A stretch of 64,000 nucleotides of DNA from Flavobacterium sp. 1 (GCF_002797935.1 NZ_PGER01000001.1:2232001-2296000), one strand, 5' to 3'; shown: positions 1-9,110, numbered from the stretch's first letter. Translations and numbers: made by a program. The notes: generated by a model not told the origin, from the letters alone.

Positions 1-1214
1 AAAAAGGCACAGTGGGACTTTACACGGTATCCGATCAAAAAAACATTGGAATTCCTGATATAATTCGGGAGACTAAAGTTGTTTTCAATGTAAAAATTGA
101 TGGGACAGAAATCCCATTCGAAAGAACAGTGGTTTACAAATACAACGATGATGTAAAAGGAGAAATGTATAATTTTTTAGATATTGTTCCAATTGTGACT
201 ACTGCAATTCAAGATAAAGTATTGCTTTTTCCCAATACCAAACCAAAATATGTAGGCATCACCATAAAAGCCGGAAAAAATGATATAAAGGGAAATTTAA
301 AACTGGACTTGCCTACAGACTGGAAAATTTCACCAGCATCTATTCCTTTTCAATTAGACAAAAAAGGAATGGAACAAACCGTTTATTTTGAAGTTACACC
401 TCCTGCGCAAATGAGCGAAATTATTGGAAAAAGCATAGCAACTATTGATGGCATTCCATACGATAAAGAGCAAATCAACATCAATTATGACCATATTACA
501 AAACAGCAGGTTTTAAAAACTTCTGAGGTAAAATGCATTCGGGTGGATTTGAAAACGAATGAAGAAAAAATCGCCTATATCATGGGAGCGGGTGATGAAG
601 TACCTAAGAGTTTGACACAAATGGGATATAAAGTAACACTCGTAAAACCAGAAGAAATAACTCCTGAAAAGCTTGACTCTTTTGATGTTGTCATGACTGG
701 AGTGCGCGCTTATAATACAGTTCAAGCATTGGCAAACAAACAAGATATTTTATTTGATTTTGTAAAAAGCGGTAAAACAATGATTGTCCAATACAATACT
801 ACCGATGATTTGGTAACCTCAAATATTGCTCCTTATCCGCTGAAAGTTTCGAGAGACAGAGTTACAGAGGAAAATGCTGAAGTCCGTTTTCTGGCACCTA
901 ATCATCCTGCACTGCATTACCCTAATGTGATTACGCAAAATGATTTTAAAGGCTGGAAGCAGGAACAGGGATTGTATTATCCCAAAGAATTTGACAAAGC
1001 CTTTACTCCTATCCTATCGTCGAATGACAAAGGAGAAAGTCCAAAAGACGGTGCACTGCTGATTGCTCCTTACGGAAAAGGAAATTATATTTATACAGGA
1101 TTGAGCCTTTTTAGAGAATTGCCGGAAGGGGTCCCTGGAGCTTATAAATTATTATCCAACCTTATTTCGATTAAGCCTTCGGTAACTATTCCTAATCAAA
1201 AAATAAAACAATAA
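1..1214 (+). CDS. PIG-L (LmbE-like) family deacetylase, C-terminal part, cut by window start
   Basis: The reading frame is open to the left edge, so the true start lies outside; the GTG at 12 is an internal valine codon. The visible 400 residues match the non-catalytic C-terminal half of the long Bacteroidota PIG-L proteins: an NPCBM/Ig-like beta region (about residues 1-170), then a glutamine-amidotransferase-like (ThuA-type) fold with the motif DVVMTGVRAYNT near residue 230 and the ending KGNYIYTGLSLFRELPEGVP. The zinc-binding deacetylase domain would be upstream. The family removes N-acetyl groups from sugars; substrate unknown here. A 35-residue membrane peptide starts 1 base after the stop, followed by a symporter, suggesting a sugar-use operon (inference). 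Confidence 0.8.
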   Translation, partial: KGTVGLYTVSDQKNIGIPDIIRETKVVFNVKIDGTEIPFERTVVYKYNDDVKGEMYNFLDIVPIVTTAIQDKVLLFPNTKPKYVGITIKAGKNDIKGNLKLDLPTDWKISPASIPFQLDKKGMEQTVYFEVTPPAQMSEIIGKSIATIDGIPYDKEQININYDHITKQQVLKTSEVKCIRVDLKTNEEKIAYIMGAGDEVPKSLTQMGYKVTLVKPEEITPEKLDSFDVVMTGVRAYNTVQALANKQDILFDFVKSGKTMIVQYNTTDDLVTSNIAPYPLKVSRDRVTEENAEVRFLAPNHPALHYPNVITQNDFKGWKQEQGLYYPKEFDKAFTPILSSNDKGESPKDGALLIAPYGKGNYIYTGLSLFRELPEGVPGAYKLLSNLISIKPSVTIPNQKIKQ

Positions 1215-1215
1215 C

Positions 1216-1323
1216 ATGGATCCAAACAACCCAAAAATTTGGTCAAAAAGCTACACACTCGTTCTGATAGCTAATGCCCTGTTTATCATTATTTTCTATT
1301 TAATTATGAAATTATACTCTTAA
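1216..1323 (+). CDS. 35-residue single-span membrane peptide
   Basis: ATG at 1216 follows the previous stop by one base, and its TAA at 1321-1323 is three bases before the symporter ATG at 1327. The peptide begins MDPNNPKIWSKSY, then has one hydrophobic helix (about residues 14-32, LVLIANALFIIIFYLIM) and ends KLYS. This tight packing between two co-transcribed genes is the main support. I recall similar tiny proteins beside flavobacterial SSS transporters, but this is from memory and unchecked. A small transporter subunit is an inference. Confidence 0.6.
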   Translation: MDPNNPKIWSKSYTLVLIANALFIIIFYLIMKLYS

Positions 1324-1326
1324 GCT

Positions 1327-3069
1327 ATGCAATTATTTGACTGGATTGTACTGATAATAACACTATTGTTTATTGTAATTTATGGCGCTTGGAAAACTCG
1401 GGGCAGCAAAAATGTTGAAGACTATATTCTGGGCAACAATGAAACACCTTGGTTTACAGTTGGTCTTTCGGTGATGGCTACACAAGCGAGTGCCATTACT
1501 TTTCTATCAACACCTGGTCAGGCTTACCATGACGGAATGGGATTTGTACAGTTCTATTTTGGGCTTCCTATTGCGATGGTCGTAATCTGCGTAACTTTTA
1601 TTCCTATTTATCACAAGTACAAAGTCTATACTGCTTATGAATATTTAGAAAAAAGATTTGATCTTAAAACCCGCTCATTAGCTGCTATTTTATTTTTGGT
1701 TCAAAGAGGTTTAGGAACTGGAATTACTATTTATGCTCCTTCTATCATTTTATCGGCATTATTAGGATGGGATCTTACGTATATGAATATCATTATTGGT
1801 ATTTTGGTCATTATTTATACTTTTTCGGGTGGAACCAAAGCTGTAAACGTTACTCAAAAACAACAAATGTTTGTGATTTTGTCTGGAATGGTAATTACAT
1901 TTTTTCTTATTCTAGATTATCTGCCCAATGATATGACCTTTGACAACGCCTTGCATATTGCCGGTGCCAATCAAAAAATGAATATCGTAGATTTCTCCTT
2001 TGACTTGGATGAAAAATATACTTTTTGGAGTGGAATCACAGGTGGTTTCTTTTTGGCATTAGCTTATTTTGGAACTGATCAATCACAAGTAGGCCGTTAT
2101 TTATCGGGGAAGTCCGTACGAGAAAGCCAAATGGGATTAATCATGAATGGACTTTTAAAAGTACCTATGCAATTTTTGATTTTGCTTACCGGAGTAATGG
2201 TTTTTGTTTTTTTTCAATTCAACGGAACTCCTTTAAACTTTAATCCAAACAATAAAATCACGGTTGAAAACTCAAAGTATAAAAGTGAATATCAAAAACT
2301 GCAAAAGAATTTAGATAAATTATCTGAAGATGAAAAAGTAGTCAATTTGCTATACATCGACCAGCTCAATCAGGATTATGACAATCCCACTCTACGAAAA
2401 GAGTTGGTCGATCTGGCTCTCAAAGAGAAAGAATTAAGAGCACAAGCTCGGGAAATTATTTCAAAAGCTGATAACAAAGCCGAAACCAACGATAAGGATT
2501 ATGTTTTTTTCTATTTTATCCTTCACTATTTACCCAAAGGGCTTATCGGTTTACTGCTTGCTGTAATTATTTCGGCAGCAATGTCTTCAACTGCTTCGGG
2601 ACTTAATGCATTGGCATCAACAACGGCCATAGATATTTACAAACGCAATGTTAAAGAAGAAAAAAGTGAAAAGCATTATCTGAATATATCAAAACTCTTT
2701 ACGCTTATGTGGGGAATTATTGCAATCGGATTTGCATGCATTGCTACACTTTTTGAGAACTTAATTCAATTGGTAAACATTATAGGCTCTATTTTTTATG
2801 GAACCGTTTTAGGAATTTTTCTTGTTGGTTTTTACATTCAAAAAATTCGTGGAAAATCTATCTTTTACAGTGCTGTAATCAGCCAAATTGCAATTTTTAT
2901 CATTTATTATTTTACCAACTTAATTTACCCAAGCGGGTCGGAAAAACTAGGTTATCTGTGGCTCAATTTTATTGGGGCGCTACTCACCATCGTATTATCT
3001 TACTTATTTCAAATAACTGTATTTAAAGGTGAAAAGCAGACTCTATTAACAGACAATGTAACTTCATAA
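1327..3069 (+). CDS. sodium:solute symporter (SSS family)
   Basis: A 580-residue multi-pass membrane protein with the SSS core: residue 11 onward forms TM1, the early motif SVMATQASAITFLSTPGQAY (near residue 50) matches the SSS substrate/sodium region, and AAMSSTASGLNALASTTAIDIY around residues 418-438 is the family's late Na-site helix. A charged insertion at about residues 310-395, rich in Lys and Glu and likely helical, separates two membrane blocks and appears typical of long Bacteroidota members. It probably imports a sugar or sugar acid with sodium, given the PIG-L gene upstream; substrate is inference. A strong bidirectional terminator follows. Confidence 0.9.
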   Translation: MQLFDWIVLIITLLFIVIYGAWKTRGSKNVEDYILGNNETPWFTVGLSVMATQASAITFLSTPGQAYHDGMGFVQFYFGLPIAMVVICVTFIPIYHKYKVYTAYEYLEKRFDLKTRSLAAILFLVQRGLGTGITIYAPSIILSALLGWDLTYMNIIIGILVIIYTFSGGTKAVNVTQKQQMFVILSGMVITFFLILDYLPNDMTFDNALHIAGANQKMNIVDFSFDLDEKYTFWSGITGGFFLALAYFGTDQSQVGRYLSGKSVRESQMGLIMNGLLKVPMQFLILLTGVMVFVFFQFNGTPLNFNPNNKITVENSKYKSEYQKLQKNLDKLSEDEKVVNLLYIDQLNQDYDNPTLRKELVDLALKEKELRAQAREIISKADNKAETNDKDYVFFYFILHYLPKGLIGLLLAVIISAAMSSTASGLNALASTTAIDIYKRNVKEEKSEKHYLNISKLFTLMWGIIAIGFACIATLFENLIQLVNIIGSIFYGTVLGIFLVGFYIQKIRGKSIFYSAVISQIAIFIIYYFTNLIYPSGSEKLGYLWLNFIGALLTIVLSYLFQITVFKGEKQTLLTDNVTS

Positions 3070-3100
3070 AATCATTTGTACTGAAATGATTAACAAAAAA

Positions 3101-3138
3101 AATCCCGATTCATAAAAATTATGAATCGGGATTTTTTT
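3101..3138. terminator. bidirectional intrinsic terminator
   Basis: A perfect 15-bp inverted repeat (3101-3115 and 3119-3133, stem AATCCCGATTCATAA) with a 3-base loop is flanked by A-runs on the left and T-runs on the right, so it can terminate both the symporter operon (+) and the DUF2911 gene (-). Confidence 0.9.
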
Positions 3139-3185
3139 AATAAATAGTAAGATGCACTGCAGTGCATCTTACTACGAAGATCTAT

Positions 3186-4031
3186 TTATTTTTTACTCCA
3201 CTCAGCAATGCTTTCTCTGTTCATTTTTACATAATCCTGATTTTTTGCAGTTTCTGCAGCTGTAAGAGAAAGATTTGCGGTTTCAATAGCTCCTTTTTTG
3301 TCTCCGGCTCTTGCTTGAATCAATGATTTTAAACGAGTGTACCAATAGGGTTTCTCAGTGCTCATCTCCATAGCTTTATCCATATAAGTCAATGCTTTTG
3401 CATTATCACCATTGGATTGATAAAGATATTGCGCAGCCGAAAAATAATCAGCAGATGTCGGACCGGCCAGCACTTTTTCAATATTTGCTAATACTTCTTT
3501 TTGTGTAGGAACTGTAAATTTCATTGAAACAGACGAGTTTTCCCAAGCCATATCTAAGTCAGCAGTATCAGCAGTGATATTACCAATATTTATTGTGAAA
3601 GATTCAACTGGTTTTGACATTGCTTCTTCTTTTACAGTAGTCCTCAATACAACATTTGCTTCATTCCATACTTCAGGATTTCCCCAATTGTTTGTGGTTG
3701 AATAAAAAATCACTTCCCAACTTTCAATTTTTGGAATTGTATATAAAGCATATTTTCCTTTTGGTAAAGTTTTACCATCGATTACAACATCTTCACTAAA
3801 AGAGATTGTAGTATTTTCATTGGCACCTGTTCTCCAAACTTTCCCAAAAGGAACCAAATTACCAAAAACAGCTCTGCCTCTGGCTGCAGGCCTGCAATAC
3901 ACAATTTCTACATCTGTCAATCCAACAGTTTGGAAAACCGTAGCTTTTGGACTGGCTTGAGGCGTTTTCAGCTGAGCCTCAGCAATTAATGGCACTATTA
4001 TAAAAGCCAAAGCAATAAGAATCTTTTTCAT
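3186..4031 (-). CDS. DUF2911 domain protein with TPR-like C-terminus, secreted
   Basis: 281 residues. A Sec signal peptide (MKKILIALAFIIVPLIAEAQ, cleavage after about residue 19) is followed by the DUF2911 domain: QASPKATVFQTVGLTDVEIVYCRPAARGR and VPFGKVWRTGANE are its hallmarks, with a second block around WEVIFYSTTNNWG. From about residue 180 the chain becomes helical with two TPR-like hairpins (SADYFSAAQYLYQSNGD; KALTYMDKAMEM). Function is unknown; expected in the periplasm or outer envelope. A single transcription unit, with a -7 box (TAAATTTG on the minus strand, 4054-4061) about 22 bases before the start codon. Confidence 0.88.
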   Translation of the reverse strand: MKKILIALAFIIVPLIAEAQLKTPQASPKATVFQTVGLTDVEIVYCRPAARGRAVFGNLVPFGKVWRTGANENTTISFSEDVVIDGKTLPKGKYALYTIPKIESWEVIFYSTTNNWGNPEVWNEANVVLRTTVKEEAMSKPVESFTINIGNITADTADLDMAWENSSVSMKFTVPTQKEVLANIEKVLAGPTSADYFSAAQYLYQSNGDNAKALTYMDKAMEMSTEKPYWYTRLKSLIQARAGDKKGAIETANLSLTAAETAKNQDYVKMNRESIAEWSKK

Positions 4032-4370
4032 ACATGTTTTTTTTGTTTGTGCTCAAATTTACAAATTCGAAAAATCAATGATGTTAATATTTCCTTAATT
4101 CAAATTGCTAAGAATTTTATAAGCTTTTGTGAAAATTATGTAACAGAAAACAACAGTACGACAATTATGTTTGTAAGTACAATTCTATTATACTGATAAC
4201 TAAAACGCTGTTTAAAAAAATCGGATAGACAGCGCTAAAACGCTATTGCCATGGAAAATAAAAAAATAATGCTTACAAAAATGAAATATATTATTTATAA
4301 AAGTATGTATTACTGTTTTGAGATCCGCTCTCTTTTTAATTTATAAAAAAGCTTGAACATAAAATCTAAA
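4032..4370. other. intergenic region with a repeated decamer
   Basis: Divergent intergenic space between DUF2911 (-) and the iron-permease-like gene (+). The -7 box for DUF2911 is at 4054-4061. The decamer CTAAAACGCT occurs at 4200-4209 and 4235-4244 (35 bases apart), and CGCTGT/ACAGCG between them can form a short stem. This could be a regulator site, but nothing in the window identifies the regulator. Confidence 0.35.
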
Positions 4371-4871
4371 ATGAAAAAGACAAATTCGATTATCAATAAA
4401 TTTGATGCATTTGCTACCGCCACTTCAAAAGCAATGGGAAGCACAACTGCTTTTACAATTGCTTTTTTAGTTATATTGGTTTGGGCGGTAACCGGTCCTA
4501 TTTTTGATTACAGTGAAACCTGGCAGCTGATCATCAACACCGGAACCACAATTATTACTTTTTTGATGGTTTTCTTAATCCAAAAAGCACAGAATAAAGA
4601 TTCACTTGCTCTTCAGATTAAATTAAATGAACTGATTGCTTCATCCAAATTTTCGAGCAACAGCATCGTGGATATAGAAGATATTACCGAAGAAGAAATG
4701 GAAATCATTCAAAAATACTATCGGCATTTAAGCAATTTGTCCAAAAAAGACAAAAATCTTCAAACTTCACATTCTATTGATGAAGCCAACGAAAAGCACA
4801 AATTAAAAACTAAAACAGTAAAACCAACTGCTAAGGCTAAACCTGCACCCAAAAAAAGTACCAATCAATAG
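4371..4871 (+). CDS. low-affinity iron permease family protein
   Basis: The frame opens with TTG at 4353, but the ATG at 4371 gives the better start (MKKTNSIINKFDAFATATSKAMGS), a 166-residue protein. The hallmark of the family is present: an N-terminal FDAFATATSKAMGS amphipathic segment, TM1 (TAFTIAFLVILVWAVTGPIF), the SETWQLIINTGTTIITFLMVFLIQ second helix, and QNKDSLALQIKLNELI after it. The tail from about residue 130 is Lys/Ala/Pro-rich and probably disordered. A role in iron transport is a family name rather than proven. Its last 7 bases overlap the stop of the convergent HAD gene. Confidence 0.82.
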   Translation: MKKTNSIINKFDAFATATSKAMGSTTAFTIAFLVILVWAVTGPIFDYSETWQLIINTGTTIITFLMVFLIQKAQNKDSLALQIKLNELIASSKFSSNSIVDIEDITEEEMEIIQKYYRHLSNLSKKDKNLQTSHSIDEANEKHKLKTKTVKPTAKAKPAPKKSTNQ

Positions 4872-5518
4872 TTTGATACTTTTTCAAAATTCAATTCATC
4901 AAAATGATTAACGACTACATCAGCCAGTGATAAATCCTGATCTTTGGAATGGAAACTGTTATATCCTACACAAAATATATCGGCTGCTTTTGCAGCTTTT
5001 ACTCCATTGGTACTGTCTTCAATCACAATACAATTTTCTTTTGGCGCATTTGACAAAGAAGCCGCATGCAGGAAAATTGCAGGATGCGGTTTAGATTTTG
5101 GAAAATCTTCTCCACTTACAATATGTGAAAAATATTGATGCAAATTAAAACGTCTAAAAACTCTGTCAATCGTCACTTTTGATGCCGACGAAGCCACAAT
5201 AAGCTGCATTCTGTTTTGATGAAAATCTTTAATTAAATTCTCAACACCATCCAATAAAGCCAAATCTTCTTTGCTGTCGAAAGCATCATTGAAAATAGCT
5301 CTTTTTCTCAAAATCAAATCTTCAACTTCCTGTTCCAATTGATAATGATCTTTTAACTTCTGAAAAGTATTGCGGGTTGACAATCCAGTAAATGAAGTGT
5401 ACATTTCCTCTGGAACTTCAATATTGAGTTCGCCAAATTGTTTAAAATAAGCATAACGGTGTACAAGTTCTGTATCGACAATTACGCCATCCATATCGAA
5501 AATTACGGTTTGTATCAT
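4865..5518 (-). CDS. HAD-superfamily hydrolase, beta-phosphoglucomutase/phosphatase-like
   Basis: 217 residues, the usual size for subfamily IA. Motif I is FDMDGVIVDTE (nucleophile D8, acid D10), motif II lies in LIVASSASKVTIDR, motif III lysine in KSKPHPAIFLHAA, and motif IV in CIVIEDSTNGVKAAKAA. A helical cap occupies residues 18-80. Acts on a small phosphorylated metabolite in the cytoplasm; the substrate cannot be read from sequence. It is convergent with the iron-permease-like gene and its stop overlaps that gene by 7 bases. Confidence 0.88.
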   Translation of the reverse strand: MIQTVIFDMDGVIVDTELVHRYAYFKQFGELNIEVPEEMYTSFTGLSTRNTFQKLKDHYQLEQEVEDLILRKRAIFNDAFDSKEDLALLDGVENLIKDFHQNRMQLIVASSASKVTIDRVFRRFNLHQYFSHIVSGEDFPKSKPHPAIFLHAASLSNAPKENCIVIEDSTNGVKAAKAADIFCVGYNSFHSKDQDLSLADVVVNHFDELNFEKVSNY

Positions 5519-5560
5519 TTTTTTAAAGACTCTAAGATGCTGAGCATTTTGTTTATAGTT

Positions 5561-5640
5561 TTGTTTGAATCGGTTTAATTTTGTTTAAAATGTTTTAATT
5601 CTGTTCAAAGTCGTTTAAACAATCTTAAACTTTTAAACTT
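5561..5640. repeat. phased decamer repeat (NNGTTTAANN), eight units
   Basis: Eight consecutive degenerate 10-base units each carry GTTTAA or a one-base variant at the same phase (units start at 5561, 5571, and so on to 5631). The array stops one base before the tcdA stop codon at 5642. Comparable arrays sit beside the stops of the TatD-type gene and apt. Confidence 0.75.
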
Positions 5641-5641
5641 T

Positions 5642-6358
5642 TCACTCTTTTTTAAGCAAATATCGGATAACGGTTTCTGCAGCGTAAAGACCAAATAATC
5701 CTGGCATATAGCTGTTAGTTCCGTAGAAAGATTTTTTAAAATTGGAGCCATCGGTCATACGCAGACTGCATTCATCCTGAATTTCAGAAGAAAAAACTAC
5801 TTTCACTTTATTGATTTTCTCTTTTTTCAAACGCTTTCTGATCGTTTTAGCCAAATGACAATTTATAGTTTTTGAAATATCAGTTACTTTCACTTTAGAA
5901 GCTTCCATTTTTCCTCCAGCTCCCATACTGCTTATGATTCGGACTTTTTTTCTTCTGGCCGAAATAATCAGATTCAATTTTGGTGTTACGCTGTCGATGC
6001 AGTCTAAAACATAATCATATTCATTAGATACAATTTCATAAGCACGTTCTGGCGAAAGAAATTCTTTTACTCTAATCAAATTCAATTCAGGATTAATGTC
6101 CATCAATCGGTCTCCCACAACGTCAGCTTTTGGCTGTCCAACAGTAGAATGCAAAGCTGGCAATTGCCTGTTTATATTGGTAATATCCACAACATCACCA
6201 TCGACAATAGTCATCGTTCCCACTCCCGCTCTTGCCAAAAACTCGGCAGCAAAGGACCCCACTCCGCCTAGTCCTACGACCATTACGTGAGCCTTTTGCA
6301 GATTCTGTAATCCTTCTTTTTTAAATAATAATTCGGCTCTTTCTGTCCACTCTGCCAT
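5642..6358 (-). CDS. tcdA: tRNA threonylcarbamoyladenosine dehydratase
   Basis: 238 residues of the ThiF/E1-like fold. The ATP-binding glycine motif VVGLGGVGSFAAEFLARAGVG is at about residues 27-47, followed by TIVDGDVVDITNINRQ, which places the adenylation residues Asp, Asn and Arg as in TcdA/YgdL. TcdA cyclises t6A37 in ANN-decoding tRNAs to ct6A using ATP. The C-terminal half has CHLAKTIRKRLKK and a final membrane-edge-like helix (GLFGLYAAETVIRYLLKKE). Ordinary length for the family. The gene lies downstream of the TatD-type gene on the same strand with a 58-base gap. Confidence 0.88.
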   Translation of the reverse strand: MAEWTERAELLFKKEGLQNLQKAHVMVVGLGGVGSFAAEFLARAGVGTMTIVDGDVVDITNINRQLPALHSTVGQPKADVVGDRLMDINPELNLIRVKEFLSPERAYEIVSNEYDYVLDCIDSVTPKLNLIISARRKKVRIISSMGAGGKMEASKVKVTDISKTINCHLAKTIRKRLKKEKINKVKVVFSSEIQDECSLRMTDGSNFKKSFYGTNSYMPGLFGLYAAETVIRYLLKKE

Positions 6359-6397
6359 ATTAAATATATTTTAGTTTGTAACTCCTTTGTCTAAGGG

Positions 6398-6435
6398 TTT
6401 AAAAGTTTAAAATTGTTTAAAGCTGTTTTTTAAAA
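6398..6435. repeat. short phased GTTTAAA repeat at the TatD-gene stop
   Basis: GTTTAAAA, GTTTAAAATT, GTTTAAAGCT and GTTTTTTAAA follow each other from 6398. The TatD-type gene's stop codon (6417-6419) lies within the array. Same motif as at 5561-5640 and 11901-12000. Confidence 0.6.
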
Positions 6436-7070
6436 ACTGCTGCAAAATTACTGTTTATTTGCTGTTTAAGTTCGTATATACTCCACTTTTTATATTTGGA
6501 AGCCAAATCATATACAGCTTCGATTCCATCTTCAACTGTATCGGTTTCTAGAAAAAATTGATCATTGGGAATATTTAGAAAAACAGTTTCAAGTTCAGGA
6601 TTGAGTAATAAATATTTCCCAAACGAAATATAAAATCCGTTATCAATCAATTCCTTAGCGACTTGTTTGTTCTTCGAAAAACCGTGAATAAGCATTGGAA
6701 CGGTAATTTTCATTTTTTTCTTTATCGCAATTACCTCTTGAAAAGCGGCCACACAATGTATCACAACCGGCTTATTGTATTTTTGTGCCAAAAGCAATTG
6801 TTTTTCAAAAACCATTTGCTGTAACTCCAGCGGCATTCCAATACGTTTGTCTAGTCCGCATTCGCCAAGAGCGAGACAATTCGTTTCCTGCAGTTTGCTT
6901 TCAATAATCTTCAGATCAAGTTTCAGCCTTTCTTCATTAATATACCACGGATGAATCCCAATGGAATAATATGGAATTGAAGCATCAAACTCTTGTGGGT
7001 ATTGATTTACCAATTCTAAAACTGTTTCCCGATTCGTGAATTTGTGAGTATGTAAATTAAAAAACTTCAT
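6417..7070 (-). CDS. TatD-family metal-dependent hydrolase (short form)
   Basis: 217 residues, shorter than canonical TatD (about 260) but usual for the Bacteroidota form. Metal-binding signatures: NLHTHK at the N-terminus, ALGECGLDKR with the acidic ligand, VVIHCVAAFQE, PMLIHGFSKNK, and FFLETDT with the last Asp. Such enzymes are 3'-5' DNA/RNA exonucleases or esterases in the cytoplasm. Its ATG overlaps the stop of the upstream DUF1684 gene (TAATG), which suggests translational coupling. Confidence 0.85.
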   Translation of the reverse strand: MKFFNLHTHKFTNRETVLELVNQYPQEFDASIPYYSIGIHPWYINEERLKLDLKIIESKLQETNCLALGECGLDKRIGMPLELQQMVFEKQLLLAQKYNKPVVIHCVAAFQEVIAIKKKMKITVPMLIHGFSKNKQVAKELIDNGFYISFGKYLLLNPELETVFLNIPNDQFFLETDTVEDGIEAVYDLASKYKKWSIYELKQQINSNFAAVFKKQL

Positions 7071-7672
7071 TAATCATGAAATTTCTTTACACCCGCTTTT
7101 ATTTCGACAGCCAAATCGTTTTCCAAAGGCACTTTTGGACATGAATATTTGTGACTGTAAGCACAATAAGGATTGTATGATAAATTAAAATCAATCGCAA
7201 TCGTATTTCCGGAAGGAATTTTCAAATCAATGTATTTCCCCCCAATGTAACTCTCCTTCCCCGAGGTTAAATCCGAGAAAGGCAAAAACAAATAATCCTT
7301 GTATTCCTCTTTTTTGGATAGTTCAATATTGCGGTAAATATTCAGTTTTAATTCTTTTCCTTCCAGCTGAAAATGAGCTTCTCCGTATTTTACATACAGC
7401 GGTTTTTTTGGACCAGAAGTTGGCATCACAAACGGTCTTTCGTCCTCGGTTCTAATGAATTGAGCCACCACAAAAGCCTTTTCATTGATTGGATAAAAGT
7501 CCAACGTCTTGAAATGTGCTAAATCTTCCGGCAAAAGCGGACTTGTTTTTGCATCAGCATATTCGGCATTAATTTCTTTTTGAAATTTTTCGACAACAGC
7601 AAAATCAAATTTTTCTTGGCCAAACCCAAAATTGAATCGTGTCAGCAAAACCAAAGTCAATACAACTTTCAT
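7070..7672 (-). CDS. DUF1684 domain protein, secreted
   Basis: 200 residues with an N-terminal signal peptide (MKVVLTLVLLTRFNFGFGQ). The DUF1684 hallmark is the C-terminal block YIDLKIPSGNTIAIDFNLSYNPYCAY with the cysteine-containing SHKYSCPKVPLENDLAVEIKAG; the central part has PLYVKYGEAHFQLEGKELKLNIYRN. Function unknown; reported families are 160-280 residues. It is the first gene of a two-gene unit with the TatD-type gene, overlapping it by one base. Confidence 0.85.
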   Translation of the reverse strand: MKVVLTLVLLTRFNFGFGQEKFDFAVVEKFQKEINAEYADAKTSPLLPEDLAHFKTLDFYPINEKAFVVAQFIRTEDERPFVMPTSGPKKPLYVKYGEAHFQLEGKELKLNIYRNIELSKKEEYKDYLFLPFSDLTSGKESYIGGKYIDLKIPSGNTIAIDFNLSYNPYCAYSHKYSCPKVPLENDLAVEIKAGVKKFHD

Positions 7673-7830
7673 ATAATTTAAATTTTATGCAAAAATAGTT
7701 TAAAGTTAGAAAGGTACAAAGTCATAACTTCTTAAAAATAGTACAACGCATCAACATATTACCCCAAAGAATGCAAATAATTTAGCTAAGTACGCTAAGC
7801 TTTACGGACATTGCGCTTCCTTTGCACCCT

Positions 7831-7860
7831 TTGCGGTTAAATATATAAGTTTTACCTTTG
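7831..7860 (+). promoter_or_regulatory. Bacteroidota promoter of the MFS gene
   Basis: TTG at 7831-7833, exactly 19 bases, then TACCTTTG at 7853-7860 fits the Bacteroidota consensus (TTG-N19-TAnnTTTG). The ATG follows at 7881. Confidence 0.75.
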
Positions 7861-7880
7861 AAAAAACTCAACATTTTAAG

Positions 7881-9098
7881 ATGCTCAAAACTGCCCTCGG
7901 CCGCTACGTTAATAATTTCAAAGGCTTCACTCGCGAAGTTTGGATACTTGCCCTGATCACTTTTATCAACAGAGCGGGAACAATGGTTCTGCCATTTTTA
8001 TCCAAATATTTAAAAGAAGATCTGAATTTCAGCTACGGCGAAGTGGGATGGATTATGGTTGCTTTTGGTTTGGGTTCCATGTTGGGTTCTTGGATTGGAG
8101 GTAAACTGAGCGACAAAATCGGGTTTTATAAAATCATGATTTTCAGCCTTTTTACAAGTGGAATCCTGTTCATTCTACTGCAGTATATTACCAGCTTTTG
8201 GGGGTTATGCTTTGGAATGTTTTTCATTATGGCCATTTCCGATATGTTTCGTCCTGCCATGTTTGTATCGCTGAGCGTATACGCCAAACCCGAAAACCGA
8301 GTTCGTGCACTGTCTTTAGTTCGCTTAGCGGTTAATCTCGGATTCACAGCCGGTCCGGCATTGGGCGGACTGATTATTATTGGAATGGGATATTCAGGTT
8401 TGTTTTGGGTCGACGGAAGCACCTGCATCATCGCAATTCTGATATTTGCTTTGTGTATTAAAGAAAAAAAGAAAACACCTGCAATTATCAATGATACAGC
8501 AGTTGAAATTGTCCCAAAATCAATTTTTAAAGACAAACCTTTTTGGCTGTTGCTCTTTATCAGTTTTGTAACCTTTATGGTTTTTCTACAAATATTTTCG
8601 ACTTTGCCTTTATATCACAACGAAAAATTCGGACTCAGCGAATTCCAAACCGGAATGCTTCTTTCGATCAACGGGTTGTTAGTTTTCCTTTTAGAAATGC
8701 CAATCGTAAGCACTTTAGAAAGAAGAAAAACGAACAAAATAAAAAGCATTGCCATTGGATCATTGTTCATTACGCTTGGATATTACATTTTGCTATTCGA
8801 TTCTTGGGTTGGAATTTTGGTCATCAGCATCATACTGCTCACTTTTGGAGAAATTTTCTCGTTCCCTTTTGTCAATGCCGTTGCTCTCAACCGCGCGCCA
8901 AAAGGACAGGAAGGACAATACATGGGCTTCTACACCATGAGTTTCAGTCTGGCGCATATTGTCAGTTCCAAAACAGGTCTGGAAATCATTGCACATTATA
9001 ACTATCAAATCAATTGGCTTGTCATGGGAACTTTGGGTGCACTATCTTTCCTTTGCTGTTTTTGGCTAAACAAAATAATTCACAAAGAGTCAAAATAA
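7881..9098 (+). CDS. MFS transporter (drug-efflux-like)
   Basis: 405 residues with about 12 hydrophobic segments. The MFS signature between TM2 and TM3 is GSWIGGKLSDKIGFYK (about residues 73-88), and a TM4-TM5 motif occurs as LVRLAVNLGFTAGPALGGLI, the antiporter-type motif C. A cytoplasmic loop with KEKKKTPAIINDTAVEIV separates the two six-helix halves. Family resemblance is to MdtH/TetA-like proton-driven exporters; substrate not readable. Alone in its transcription unit, with a clear promoter. Confidence 0.88.
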   Translation: MLKTALGRYVNNFKGFTREVWILALITFINRAGTMVLPFLSKYLKEDLNFSYGEVGWIMVAFGLGSMLGSWIGGKLSDKIGFYKIMIFSLFTSGILFILLQYITSFWGLCFGMFFIMAISDMFRPAMFVSLSVYAKPENRVRALSLVRLAVNLGFTAGPALGGLIIIGMGYSGLFWVDGSTCIIAILIFALCIKEKKKTPAIINDTAVEIVPKSIFKDKPFWLLLFISFVTFMVFLQIFSTLPLYHNEKFGLSEFQTGMLLSINGLLVFLLEMPIVSTLERRKTNKIKSIAIGSLFITLGYYILLFDSWVGILVISIILLTFGEIFSFPFVNAVALNRAPKGQEGQYMGFYTMSFSLAHIVSSKTGLEIIAHYNYQINWLVMGTLGALSFLCCFWLNKIIHKESK

Positions 9099-9110
9099 TA
9101 CCTAGATTAT

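Noticed and set aside
8543-9001. 152-codon plus-strand frame inside the MFS gene
   Set aside because: Lies wholly within the transporter gene in another frame, with a composition typical of shadow frames.
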